From positions 16,535,197 through 16,599,196 of the forward strand of contig NC_030383.2 in the NCBI RefSeq assembly GCF_001625215.2: DNA of 64,000 nt, written 5' to 3'. Both the position numbers and the translations under genes were made by a program. This stretch comes from Daucus carota subsp. sativus. Lineage: Eukaryota > Streptophyta > Magnoliopsida > Apiales > Apiaceae. The notes under the pieces were generated by a model. That model was not told where the DNA came from and searched no databases. It saw only the letters and a program-made list of their open reading frames with translations. Position 1 is the stretch's first letter. Each line of letters begins with the position of its first letter. This document shows positions 1 through 11,406 of this stretch, piece by piece.

Positions 1-239
1 ATTTAAGGCCTTGTTGACAAAACTTTCTGCAACTTTTAGAGGAAAAATTAACTGAATAAGTAACTTTATCATAGAACAGTTCTGGGGGAAAATTACAAAA
101 CAGAGTAAATTTACCCTGTAACTTTTCGATAGTCAGTGAAAATTGTGATAATTAATTACTTAAACTTAATTCAGAGTCAGGTTTAAGAATCTAAACAACT
201 TATTAAGGCATTTTTCGCGGGTTTGAATTAAATTTGCAG

Positions 240-467
240 GTAATCAGCTTCCTTCTGGCAACTGCAAGTGGTGCAGGATTTGCAGCGACGTACGAGCTAA
301 AGAAACTTGTTGTTGGGGTAGTAGGATTTGGTGAAACAACCAAGTTCCTTAACAGAGGATATATTTCTATCGGTCTCTTATTTGCGGGATCTGTTTGCAT
401 GGTCATTCTCTCAATCCTTTCATCTAATCTGAGGAACTCTACAGGTAGAGGAGGCTTCTTCGGTTGA
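240..467 (+). CDS. CASP-like protein (CASPL4D-type), last exon only
   Basis: This is the terminal exon of a four-transmembrane CASP-like (UPF0497) protein, a family related to the Casparian strip membrane scaffold proteins of the plasma membrane. The exon begins after a TTTGCAG acceptor and translates to 75 residues in the phase used by the three complete paralogues downstream. It shows the third membrane segment with the family signature LLATASGAGFAATYELKK and a fourth hydrophobic segment ending in a short Gly-rich tail. Exons 1 and 2 are not found in bases 1-239, so they lie outside the window; the second intron must then exceed 239 bp, against 101-223 bp in the paralogues. Nothing in this exon is broken. 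The CASPL4D assignment rests on remembered similarity around the third membrane segment. Confidence 0.85.
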   Translation, partial: VISFLLATASGAGFAATYELKKLVVGVVGFGETTKFLNRGYISIGLLFAGSVCMVILSILSSNLRNSTGRGGFFG

Positions 468-1017
468 AGTAATTAAGTTAAAACCAAGCACATTGTGCTT
501 CATTAGGTCTGATACGTTCCCAGTTCCTGAAATATCCAGCACACTTTACTTGGGTATTGGCTTGGACAGAGGAATTCATGTCAATCGTTTCATTATTTAT
601 CAATCGATTTCTATGGTTTTTAAGAGTGAGTGTAAACACTACATATCTAATAAATATAAGTTCATGTAGCACGACCTTCAACTTAAATGTTATTTCCGGA
701 TCCCAGTTTTTATTTCTAGAGCAACAAAGCATGAAAAGATCAAATTACCTTGCATTAATTTTTTCCAAGAGCTGTTTATTATGTATGCAGGGGGTAGTTT
801 TATCTTTTCATTCTTCTTTTGCTCTGTAAATAACACAGATGCTCTGGATATAACATTCTGCCTGCTTAAATGTAAGTTCGACGCAAACATTTCTCTTAAT
901 AACAAAAGTATTCTGGTTTACTTTCTATTCTGCTGTAATAGTTACAGATATTCACAAGCTTTGGACTCAAAGGTCAGGTACTTCATATGAAAATTTTCTC
1001 CTGCCATAACTTTATTT
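468..1017. other. 3' flank of CASP-like gene 1, no gene seen
   Basis: AT-rich sequence with short overlapping frames on both strands that resemble no protein I recognise. Part of it is presumably the 3' UTR of the CASP-like gene. No repeat structure is seen. Confidence 0.5.
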
Positions 1018-1020
1018 TAA

Positions 1021-1330
1021 TGTTGTGTTTGGTTGGAGTGAATGAAATGGAATGGAATGAAATGAGTAAAAATTACTTGGAAATAATAGAGATGAGAGGG
1101 AAGTTTCGGAATAAATGTAAGTGAGAGCAAAATTGTTATGATGAGATTTGAGAAGATATTGGGGGTAGGAGAGAATGGAGTATTCCATCTCAAATTGAAG
1201 GTATGATCTCTAGCACATAATGTAAAGAATGGAATGGATGAAGGAATGAAATTTGTTAACAATTGCCCATAATATAGTTCATTTTTCATTCCATTCCTTC
1301 CGGAATCATTCACCCCAACCAAACACAACA
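1021..1330. mobile_element. PIF/Harbinger (Tourist-like) MITE, copy 1
   Basis: A 310-bp element with terminal inverted repeats beginning TGTTGTGTTTGGTTGG and ending CCAACCAAACACAACA. It is flanked by TAA on both sides (1018-1020 and 1331-1333), the 3-bp target duplication expected of PIF/Harbinger elements. A second copy of the same family lies at 55127-55425. The interior is rich in GGAATGAAATG-type repeats and has no coding content. Confidence 0.85.
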
Positions 1331-1333
1331 TAA

Positions 1334-1928
1334 GTGCTTCTAATTTATAAACCTAGAAGCCGAGCTTAATAGCCCGGCCAAACACCCACTTTATCTACGA
1401 GTTGAACTGCTCACTCGCAGCCCAATGGACAGAAACACTCTAAATAGAGTATTGCTACTGCTACATCAATAAAATTGGGTATAAAATTTTAGATAAAATG
1501 AGATGGCAACGAGGTGAAATATTTTAACTTGTATCACTAATACAGGCTCATTCATTTCAGCAATGATTTTGGATGAAGCATTACTCTTCTAAATATACGC
1601 GTGCTTCTGTTCTAGTGTACGACTCCTTTGAAATCAAATGGATTATAAATTGCGCCCTGCATGGCCTTAAATTTTCATCTGTGTACATGTGCATTTAATA
1701 TATTAAAGTGGCTTAATGTAGAAACATACAAGGGTGAAAGATTTTACTGTAAACAATAATGTTGTAAACAATAACGGATCAACATTGTACACCAATCATA
1801 ATCATAATCAGATTTTGAAATTACTAGTTAACTGTTTTCAGAATAAAGAGCTTACTAGCTAGCTAATTAATCCCTAGTATTCATCATCATCGTAATCATC
1901 AACGCGTGTAGTGTTCTGATCAATAAGA
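1334..1928. other. Intergenic, nothing identified
   Basis: AT-rich unique-looking sequence between two MITEs, with no open frame of interest and no clear repeat ends. Confidence 0.45.
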
Positions 1929-1933
1929 CTATG

Positions 1934-2151
1934 GGGCCGTTTGGGCAAACTTAAAAGAAGTGACTTCTTGCTTAAACTAGAGAAGTGGAGCAGAAGTGAG
2001 AAATATATAAGTGAATAAAGTGTTTGGAAAATAAGTAGAAACTGTGAGAGAGAAGTTAAGATTCTCAGCTTCTTAAAAGTGCTTCTGCTTCTTTACACAA
2101 ACGGGTCAAGAAAAGCAGAAGCAGCTTCTGCTTCTGCTAAACAAACAGGAC
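1934..2151. mobile_element. hAT-like MITE abutting the bHLH stop codon
   Basis: The segment starts GGGCCGTTTGGGC and ends with AAACAAACAGGAC, and is rich in AGAAGTGGAGCAGAAG-type repeats typical of a common plant hAT-like MITE. The pentamer CTATG occurs immediately outside both ends (1929-1933 and 2152-2156); a full 8-bp hAT duplication is not clean. Related, partly truncated copies lie near 11630-11735 and 41745-42085. The right-hand CTATG contains the complement of the bHLH stop codon. Confidence 0.6.
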
Positions 2152-3860
2152 CTATGCATCTTCACACAGATAAGCTAAGGGCATTAGTTCTTGAAATCTC
2201 TGCCAAACCCTTGTGATGTCCACTCCAACTCTACATACTTTTACCTGCAAAAAAATTCAGTAAAAATTCTTACCAAAATATTTATATATCACGAGAGGTC
2301 AAGGGTTCGAATCTTGGTACAGACGTAATTTAATCGCCTACCTGGGCATGCAGTGTGTGGAAAACTCGATCTCCGACACTTGAAACATTCACGCTGATTA
2401 CGTCTGTTCCTTCGTCCTGAAGAACACTGATGACATCACATAGCCTGAAGTTCTTTGCTAAACCACTGATCACAACTACTTCTATGTTACTTGAACCCAA
2501 CTCACGTAAATCAACCACAGGCACTATGAATGACGTGGATGCCGGGCTGCTCATATGGCTGTCGCTGCTCATTGGAGTTAGTAACTGCTTCTTCACCTGT
2601 AATTCGTCGATGCGAGCTTTTAGTTCCTTAATGTAAGCTGCTGTATGGTCCAGCTGAGCTTGTTGCGATAACAGCTCCTGATTCATAATTTACTTAGTTT
2701 ATCAGTAATTTGTTTATTCTAATCTGCAGTACTGATCTTAAATACTCTAGCATCTTAATATTCGACGAATAGAAAAAAAAAAAAACCCAGGGCCTAAGTA
2801 TTTTATCACATCTAAAATTGAGCACGTGGACTAAAATCGAAGCTACATGAGTTGCCCCCTCGGGGACCATTGTTGATAACATTGCAGACTGAGAGTGAGG
2901 TGCCAGCTAAAAATGACGCTATTCTTTATTTCATACTGATCATCAGGAGAGTAAAAAATATCTGCCACCAATTATTCAATGACTTTTCAGATACGCTATT
3001 CAATTTTCTGGAATGTAATTAATTAAACGAGAGCTTAATCAAGATCGTGATTATGCTTTTGGCAAAAGCTCAGACTCATGATAATACATACTCTAGTAGC
3101 CTAAGAAACATGAGTGTGGGTGCGGGTGCGGGAGTCTGCGGCACGGGACTATGAGAATTCGGCAAATTTAAAAATATATGGAATCGGGAATTCGGCAAAA
3201 ATATAGAGATTCGTGTGAAGGTGATTCGGCAAATATAAATATATTAAAAATATATATTATGCATGTATCTTAAGAGTTGAATATATATTTAAATCAAATA
3301 ATCAAATAAATAAGTTCAATATTCATAGCAATCTACAATATAATTATTTAATAATATAAATATAAGAGAATAAGAGTATAAGATAATTAAGTGATAGAAT
3401 ATTCAACATTTCAACTAATCACAGAATTAATCGGAAATAAGAATTTTCAAAAATTCGCCAGCGGCCAAGTATCTTCGAGAATCGAGTGCGCAGTGCGGGT
3501 GTTGAGTGAAGTATCCCCTGCTAATGGTAGCTAATATACATACAACTATGAGATGTTTTAAAAACCAAGTCGTACTAAATTTTGAAGTTCAGTCGGGATT
3601 TCAGCCTGGAACACCAGAAACATGCATGAGAGATTACTAAAAGTATTGTAAAGACCAGGTTAGAGAAACCGTGATGTACGTACTCTGGAGGGGCTGAAGT
3701 AATGGGGAGGGACAAGAGAAGTGAGGCAGAGACAGAGTCCTTTCATGTGTATTCGTCGATTCCTCTCCACCGTCTTCCTGTCTAGCTTATTCCTGGTTGC
3801 TGAACCTGGTGAAGATGCTGCTGCTGCACTAAAAGTCATCACTTCCCCCTTCATTTCCAT
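2152..3860 (-). CDS. bHLH transcription factor (bHLH36/118/125/162-type)
   Basis: Three exons, 3860-3684, 2677-2342 and 2244-2152, join in phase to a 201-residue protein, close to the usual length of this plant subgroup. Both introns are GT-AG. The basic region RKTVERNRR (about residues 29-37) and first helix are in exon 1; exon 2 opens at the loop and helix 2 (LLSQQAQLDHTAAYIKEL) and continues into the ACT-like C-terminal part; exon 3 ends in VWQRFQEL. The residues RKTVERNRRIHMK match the subgroup including Arabidopsis bHLH36, 118, 125 and 162. The basic region keeps Glu32 but lacks the His of canonical E-box binders, as is common in the subgroup. The start codon at 3860 is the first in-frame Met. 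A MITE begins directly after the stop. Intron 1 (about 1 kb) is AT-rich. Target genes cannot be inferred. Confidence 0.9.
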
Positions 3861-4020
3861 ATCATAAGCTTGTTATTATGTGTGAATTACAAGTATATCG
3901 GAGCACAGGTATGCTATGTTACTATTGCAGTCTGAAGAGAGGTTAGAAATGGTTGGAACTTACTAAGTCAGGATAGTGTTTGACTGTTGAGGCAATCAAC
4001 ATAAAAATGGCAAATTTATA

Positions 4021-4323
4021 CTCCCTCCGTCCCGGCCATTTCTTTACGTTTGGTTTGGGCACGGAGGTTAAGAAATATGTATAAAGTAGTGGAAAAGAGA
4101 AAGAAAAGTGGATGAAGTGGTGGGACCCATTAATTTTTAAATTATAAAAGAGAGATAATGGAGTAAAAGTAGTGTGAAAAGGAAGGAAAAGTAGTGTGAA
4201 AGGGAAAGAAAAGTTGGGTAGTGGTGGGACCCATTGACTATTTTTGGTAAGTTTTGGAATGTAAAGAATTGGATGGGACATCCCAAAAAGGAAACTGTAA
4301 AGAATCTGTTGAGACGGAGGGAG
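4021..4323. mobile_element. Stowaway MITE, intact copy
   Basis: A 303-bp element begins CTCCCTCCGTCCC and ends GGGACGGAGGGAG-like (GAGACGGAGGGAG), flanked by TA on both sides (4019-4020 and 4324-4325). These are the terminal repeat and target site of Tc1/mariner-derived Stowaway elements. It gives the intact reference for the copy at 11148/36975 that was split by the Helitron. Confidence 0.9.
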
Positions 4324-4325
4324 TA

Positions 4326-6117
4326 GTACCGAGTCGGCGGTAGAGTACATAAGGATCCACTCATAAATCATTGTTTTTTTTTTTGAATAAAGACTCATGA
4401 ATCATTGTTAAAAAAATAATACTATAATATATTCCAACACTACTTCTCTTTATTTATATTCTACTGCCTTTGTTTTAAAATAATTATAAATTATTTGACT
4501 ACATAATTACAATCATTATTTTGAAACTTTCATTCTTAATTTAAAAATGTCAATAATCTATTTTTTATTAAAAAAATTTTAAAAAATAATAATTTTAAGA
4601 CTGCAATCAAAAGACTTAGAGGCGTTTGGTGAGAGGTAACTAGCAACGGGAAAGGAAATCAGCCTAATTCATTATTTTTGTAGGCGTTTGTTGTAAAAAT
4701 CATCATTCTCTTTTCCATCAGTAATGAATTGTGATATAATTCACATGTCAATTTATTTTAAAAAATCATTAGTATTGTTAAATAATAAACTATATTAATT
4801 TAGTAAAATGTAAGTTTTTGAAATTATATAATTTAAAACAATTAAATATAAAATTAATCTCGCGAATTTCGATTCTCTCTCTAGATCAAAACCAAATTTG
4901 TAAAATAATTTAACATCATAATTTTTTTATTTTATATTGTGATTTCGTTTATCGCTAATGAAAAATTATGTCATTTTGATGACTTTACTTCAATGTTATG
5001 ACATAATCTTTTGGGTCTGATTACGAAATTAAAAACTTGATTGGAAAACATTCCAAATGCTAGCTCTAACAAACTGACATCCTTCTGAGTGGTGTGGGTC
5101 ATATCTTTCAATACCTTTCCCTTCTTTACTTCATAGACATTGTCACGTGAAGAAGTGTTGATATTTCAAAACCGGCTATATTTCATTAATGTCTAAAATG
5201 TAAGAGTTGTTGGGCCTTTGGTTTGGGCAGGTAAACTGATCGGATTTGGATTGATAGTTAAATTCATATTCTAATTTATTTAGTTTTATTGGATTCAGAT
5301 CAAATTGGATCAGGAGTTCGATATTCTACAAGTCAATCCATATCCGGTTCATTCGGATTGTGGATAATCGGGTCGGAGATCCGATCCACTAAAATTTAAT
5401 TCATGAATTTTATCTTACTAATAAAGCGGTAAAGTAAAATCTGTAGCTTAATGTTATTACGAAAAATGCAACTGAAAAACTTTGTTGGTTGTTCCTGTAA
5501 AACCTTCAGCATATAATGTATCAAGTAAATATAAAATAATAATTAAGTTAATACTTTTGGAGTAAACAAATTATGGTTACTTCTCCATTAATAAGGATTA
5601 AAATTAATAAATATGTCTTAAATACAGAACCAGGTGATTGAGGAGGTGTCAAGTGGAAGAGTTTAGCTCCCCTGTGTTTATACTTACTCTACAAAAAAAA
5701 AAGATTATTAGATAAATCGAATAATAAGAGTGAGAGACAGGTCAAGACTTAGGAGGGACTAATCGGTTATAAAAAAATATGATTCAGACTTCTGTCTTGT
5801 ATTTTTAGAAATTTTTACTTTGTATGTAATATATTAATATAATATAATATATTAAGTGGATTTGGGTATTTTTGAAAAAAATTCTCAATCTATGTATAAA
5901 TAATTAGGAATCGAAGTGAGATGTTTTAATTCGGGTTCATTTCAATAAAACTTTTACATATATTATTTAAATGAATGAAGAATTTTGTATTTAATTTCAT
6001 GTACCTTAAAGCAAGGATAATCCGAAGTACTTGTGATATACATACTTACAAATGAATTTAACCTCGCCGCGCTTACACCGGCCAGACCCGCATACAGTAT
6101 TTGTCCCCAAGTCAATG
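4326..6117. other. Intergenic, no gene recognised
   Basis: AT-rich sequence with no open frame worth calling. Around 4620-5070 a GGCGTTTGGTGAGAGG-like start suggests a decayed MITE, but no matching second end could be paired. Around 5230-5400 there are degenerate GGATT-type repeats. Confidence 0.45.
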
Positions 6118-6122
6118 ACAGT

Positions 6123-6910
6123 TGTTAACGGAGGAATTTGGTAGTTAACAAAATTTGAGGTTCGTGGCCGGAATCAAGATCTATGATGGTGGCTAAGCGG
6201 TGGTGATGAAATTTTAGGGGTGGCTGAGATTAGGGTTTCGAGTTGCCTCCAGGTGCTCCCAACTCGTGTCCCCCTAATTTGCCTACGTACCCCTATATTT
6301 ATAGGGGATCAAGCCAATACGTAGTTCTTTTCTCCTAAGGAAACCTAAACCTATTAGGATTAGGCTTCCCCTTCTACTATCTTCCTCCTGAAAGGGGCCC
6401 AATACGATGAAGCCTAGTCTTGGGCCTTGTAGACTCTCGAGCACCCAAAACTTACCCCAAATGCAAGGGCACTTCTCTACTCCCCGACAGGGACAACCCG
6501 CCAGACTACAGAGATAGAGCCTTCCAGGGCGTATCTTCGAGAAGGTTCCACAAGCTCCCCGACAAGGACAACTCGCCAGACTACAGAGCAAGGCCTCCTC
6601 TAATCTTCATTCTCTATCTCCCAAGGAGGGCAACTCCTCAGACTACAAGGTAGAGTCTTCGACAAATTAACAGTAGGATCTATACACACCCAAGGGCATC
6701 CCCCTAGGTAAAATATGTCCCCTTCTGCCCTTCAAATGACGATCTTTCTCTGTAAGTTTCAACTTGGCGCGCCCTGAAGATAAGGCGCGCCCAATTTTCT
6801 TGAAGTGGTCTCTTCTGACTAACATGGCTAGCTTGGGCTTGGTCCACTCTTGAGCCCATCATAGTCTTCTTTTATGGGCCGGGTCTTCATGGTGATTTTT
6901 GCGTATAACA
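6123..6910 (-). repeat. LTR (3' LTR of the LARD-like element)
   Basis: 788-bp terminal repeat, TG...CA, nearly identical to 10279-11066. It contains two GGCGCGCC octamers separated by 10 bp near 6768-6790. Short frames inside it occur identically in the other copy and resemble no protein. Confidence 0.9.
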
Positions 6911-7149
6911 ACTACCCCCCAGATCTTGGTGGCATTGAAGATGTCGACGAGATCTTGATGTCCTTCATCCCCTGAGATGTCCTATCTTGGTTGTTCTTTG
7001 CTGATGCAGAGATGTTGACGTTCCTTAACTAGGCGCGCCATATGTTGAAGAAATTTCCTCTGAAGTCGATGTTGAAGAAGTTGTTTGAAGATGAAGATGA
7101 TTCTGCCTAATGGAGGTGAGGCAGTGTTTGCTTGATAGAGACAATGACG

Positions 7150-7335
7150 AGGTTGCTGAGGATGAGGCCGCGGAAGCCGAGGCTGAGTTGATGAAGATGA
7201 GGCCGCGGAAGCCGAGGCTGAAAGAGAGGCCGCGGAAGCCAAGACTGAATTGATGAAGATGAGGCCGCGGAAGCCGAGGCTGAAGGAGAGGCCGCGGAAG
7301 CCGATGCTGGAGATGAGGCCGCGGAAGCCGAGGAT
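7150..7335. repeat. GC-rich tandem repeat inside the LARD-like element
   Basis: A unit containing GAGGCCGCGGAAGCCGAGGCTG recurs about six times, with spacers that insert GATGAA or AAAGA. On the minus strand it can be read as Ala/Ser-rich low-complexity peptides, but all frames are similar and none continues into a recognisable protein. Confidence 0.75.
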
Positions 7336-7998
7336 AAATGAGAAGAACATGTCTTATCCAAATCCTTCTTCTAATCTGTATGATCACCCCCCAGTTTCGG
7401 AGTATGAGCTTGACTTGTAGATGCAGGTTGGAGAAGACAGTGTTACGAAGATGTTTTGTGACATATATTTACTCTGAATCTTGAAGACTGGAGTGTTGGA
7501 CGTGTCTCTGTATACAATTATATATCACAATTATATTTAGCAAAATAATAAGGTTAGTATTTACCCCATGGCGCGCCCTGTTAGGGGAAGGCGCGCCTCT
7601 CAAGAATTTCAAGAGAACCTGCATAAAATTCTCCACATACAGAAAATTGATTGATACAAAATAATAAGAGTTTCAGTCACTTACCTCGTGACACACCTTA
7701 TTAGGGGAGAAACTCTTGTAAATATCCTATGCCTTCCCATTCACATTATTTTCATCCTGGGCTCGCCTTACGAAATTCTTTGAATTTTTTCTCATCCTGT
7801 CTAAAAATAGCTTACTAAATAAAATATTAGGTTAGAGGTACACAACATTTATTATATAAACACCACGCATAAATATATCAATATATTTGTGGTATCATAA
7901 TAATAATCCAATCTCGATAAGAGATATATATAATTCGATTATGCATAAAATATTTAAATTAAAACATATATATCCAAGAATAAATATATGCATGACAA

Positions 7999-8000
<2 letters not shown>

Positions 8001-8035
<35 letters not shown>
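8001..8035. repeat. (AT)n microsatellite
   Basis: Uninterrupted AT dinucleotide run within the interior of the LARD-like element. Confidence 0.9.
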
Positions 8036-8036
<1 letters not shown>

Positions 8037-10278
8037 TAAATGAAAATTCTAAATAAAAATGAAAAGTACTTATCTTTTTGTTTGAACGTGCGAATCATCA
8101 TGTATCCAGAGACATTGCATCAACTTTCATTCTTGTCAAGGCACCCTGCAAACACATATATCCTGCACTTTTCTGCTAAGAGCAAGTTATTAATAAGAAA
8201 AATATTATGAGTTAAATGTAGAGACACATGACATACCTATAACAATCACAAATTTGTCATAATATACAAATCAATAATTTAACAAAAAATGCATTTATAT
8301 ATTACAGAAAATAAAATAAAAATTAGAAAAAACTTATCTCTGTTAGCGATACGTCTCATCCAAAATTAAATATTACCAAGAGACCGTAGAATATAGCTCC
8401 CCATGTACCCCATCTTATTTTTGTCAAACCATCATGTCTAGAAATGAGATTTCGCCCTTTTTTCAATGCTCGGGAAGAATCACTATTTTCTTATCCAAAA
8501 GAATAAAAAACTTTGCCTTCTCCAAAATTTCGGCCACCATACATATATTACCCAAACTAAAACACTTACGTTAGAAACATGATTCCATACAAATATAAAT
8601 ATATAAATATGAAAGATCTATGATATGCATGTGCAGATAATAGTCATTCGAAGCAAATGACTTTTTTTCCAAAAAAAATATAATTAAGAAACTTATCTTC
8701 TTTTTCCAGAAGTCAATTTCGAGTCCAACGGCACCTCCTTGTATCACGATAATTCTCTATCCTTTTTTAAATGTTCACGACTCCTGCAAATCATGATGGA
8801 ACAAAACCATCCTAGCTTTCCTGCTTAAAAGTCAAGTTAACCACGTACATGTTGTAATAAAATAATATTTTATTATTTCAAATAGTAGTTAATTAAAACA
8901 ATTAAGACATAAATATAAAATGTAAAGAAAATTCGTTAAATAATTAGTAATTTCTGAATACTTAAAATAAATCTTAAAAGAATAAATCATAAATATAAAA
9001 CTCTTAAAAAATTATATATGTTTTTTTTAATGCGTAACATGATATAGTCTATGGTAATAAAAGGGTAAGAAAGACTTATCTATTCACCAACTGATTCGGA
9101 ACCGATTGTTGAGTCACTCCATTGTTTGTTTGTTTTCTTTATCCGGCCATGTCCTTTGTAAATTCAATTTGCTGGCTTGTTGTCAGTGGCCTGCTTCTGC
9201 ATGTACTATCAATCTTCCAAGCAAATAAACTTTTTTTTTTTTAACCAGGTTAGCCACATAGAAACATTAAACTCTTAAGTTGAATCAATAATCATGAATG
9301 AAAAATAAGCATTAGACATGTATAATGTCTAATAATTATAATAAGTTCTAGACGTGTGCACTTCATAACAATGAGATAAAATAAATAAATAAATAAATAA
9401 ATAAAGCACAATTAATGAGCAGTATTATATATGTAATTGCGATAATTGCGATAATTAAAAATTAAGAAAAAGATAAAGAAAAAGAAAACTTATCTTGATA
9501 TCCGCGTAGTTTGTTATTCCTGCTGCTTGGGACTTATTTACAAGAACAAGAATTCCCACATACTCTCTCCAAATTTCAATCTCATGGGTCATGCTTCTTG
9601 ATTCATTCCGTAAGGTACTGGTTATGTCCTCCCAGGTGGATGAACTTGCCCCCTCATAGCGTCCGATACTATCTTTTCTTTATCTTTATTATATCTCCAC
9701 ACTTTCCTCATGCGAATTTTAGGGTTGACTTCTGTCGCCAACGTGATCAAGCCTTTTATTCTGTAAGGTTAAGTCTTTATCGTGGCGGCCATCATAAATT
9801 GATCCCGGGATCTGTCCTGCAGCAATCATAAGTTATCACTCCCTGTATGTGATATTAGAACACACTTGTTTTCTTTTACAAATTTTTCACTAAAGATTTG
9901 ATAATAAAATACAAATATCACGCCAGAAACTTTGTTAATTTTATAAAAAAGATAAAACCATTATATATGAAATTGTGAAAAATTTAAATAATAGAGAAGA
10001 AAGCTTATCTTTAGTAGATCGGAGATAGTTCGGAATCCAGTTTGCGTGCCACATCCAGAAAACATGCAGCCACGACCATGTCTAATTTGATGTTTAATGG
10101 CTAAAGGTAATGACACATGATAAGTATCCAGTAAAAACAACCATCCACCAGTTCGCCCTTGGCCGACTTGTGATTTGATTATTGATGAATAACCAACCGT
10201 GGTTTGAGTACGTCTGTGACGATCGTTTGTCCTCCACAAACGAAAGATCTAGAATAGCCCCTCCTTCTAGCGCCAATT

Positions 10279-11066
10279 TGTTAACGGAGGAATTTGGTAG
10301 TTAACAAAATTTGAGGTTCGTGGCCGGAATCAAGATCTATGATGGTGGCTAAGCGGTGGTGATGAAATTTTAGGGGTGGCTGAGATTAGGGTTTCGAGTT
10401 GCCTCCAGGTGCTCCCAACTCGTGTCCCCCTAATTTGCCTACGTACCCCTATATTTATAGGGGATCAAGCCAATACGTAGTTCTTTTCTCCTAAGGAAAC
10501 CTAAACCTATTAGGATTAGGCTTCCCCTTCTACTATCTTCCTCCTGAAAGGGGCCCAATACGATGAAGCCTAGTCTTGGGCCTTGTAGACTCTCGAGCAC
10601 CCAAAACTTACCCCAAATGCAAGGGCACTTCTCTACTCCCCGACAGGGACAACCCGCCAGACTACAGAGATAGAGCCTTCCAGGGCGTATCTTCGAGAAG
10701 GTTCCACAAGCTCCCCGACAAGGACAACTCGCCAGACTACAGAGCAAGGCCTCCTCTAATCTTCATTCTCTATCTCCCAAGGAGGGCAACTCCTCAGACT
10801 ACAAGGTAGAGTCTTCGACAAATTAACAGTAGGATCTATACATACCCAAGGGCATCCCCCTAGGTAAAATATGTCCCCTTCTGCCCTTCAAATGACGATC
10901 TTTCTCTGTAAGTTTCAACTTGGCGCGCCCTGAAGATAAGGCGCGCCCAATTTTCTTGAAGTGGTCTCTTCTGACTAACATGGCTAGCTTGGGCTTGGTC
11001 CACTCTTGAGCCCATCATAGTCTTCTTTTATGGGCCGGGTCTTCATGGTGATTTTTGCGTATAACA
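10279..11066 (-). repeat. LTR (5' LTR of the LARD-like element)
   Basis: Second 788-bp LTR, followed on the minus strand after two bases by the primer-binding-site-like sequence at about 10277-10258. Confidence 0.9.
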
Positions 11067-11147
11067 ACAGTGATTCAAGACAACAACGACAAAACAAACA
11101 AAAATAACAATGTCCGCTGCAAGTCCAAATAAAAAGAGTCGATTATA

Positions 11148-11374
11148 CTCTCTCCGTCCCAATGAATTATATACATTGGGATCGGACACGGAGACCAAAA
11201 AAAATTTAAGAAATGAGTAAAATTAGGTGGAAAGTGGGTAAAGTGGTAGGACCCACAAAATTTTTAATACTAATAGATTTGAGATAGTGGAGTAAAGTAG
11301 TGGGTGTAATAGTGTTTTTATTATTATATAATGGAGATAATGGGAGGATGTAGTGGGTGTAGTATTGTTTTATA
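11148..11374. mobile_element. Stowaway MITE, left arm, interrupted by the Helitron
   Basis: Begins CTCTCTCCGTCCC after a TA dinucleotide (11146-11147) and resembles the intact copy at 4021, but stops without a right end at 11374, where the Helitron 3' terminus starts. The missing right arm is at 36888-36975. Together the arms total 315 bp, close to the 303 bp of the intact copy. Confidence 0.88.
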
Positions 11375-11406
11375 CTAGCCTATAACCCTTGCGAAGCACG
11401 GGCGAG
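11375..11406 (-). other. Helitron 3' terminus with hairpin and CTAG end
   Basis: Minus-strand reading gives GCCCGTGC-TTC-GCAAGGGT followed by TATAGG and CTAG, then the target T. This is the canonical 3' arrangement of Helitrons (hairpin, short spacer, CTRR). Confidence 0.85.

Larger units (their letters stand above)
6123..11066 (-). mobile_element. Non-autonomous LTR retrotransposon (LARD-like)
   Basis: A 4944-bp element bounded by two 788-bp direct repeats (6123-6910 and 10279-11066) that start TG and end CA. The 5-bp target duplication ACAGT is exact (6118-6122 and 11067-11071). The only LTR difference noticed by eye is one base near 6696/10852, so insertion looks recent. Orientation is minus: next to the right LTR the minus strand reads TTGGCGCTAGAAGGAGGGGC, a primer-binding-site-like stretch, and next to the left LTR it reads the polypurine-like TCTGGGGGGTAGT. 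The 3.4-kb interior shows no gag, protease, integrase or reverse transcriptase in any frame, so transposition would need a helper element. It holds GC-rich tandem repeats, paired GGCGCGCC sites and exon-like blocks described separately. Confidence 0.9.

Noticed and set aside
2281-2330. B-box-like GGTTCGAATC, possible tRNA gene
   Set aside because: It lies in intron 2 of the bHLH gene; no A box or foldable arms lie upstream at the right distance.
6283-6653. Open frames of 102 and 77 codons, repeated identically at 10439-10809
   Set aside because: They lie inside the LTRs and are duplicated only because the LTR is; no domain is recognisable.
6982-7387. Minus-strand open frames rich in Ala, Ser, Leu and Arg
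   Set aside because: They are by-products of the GC-rich tandem repeat; three overlapping frames are open at once.
8060-10020. U12-type AT-AC introns at the AGATAAG sites
   Set aside because: The minor spliceosome donor is ATATCCTT, not ATAAGT, and no AC ends or branch motifs were seen.
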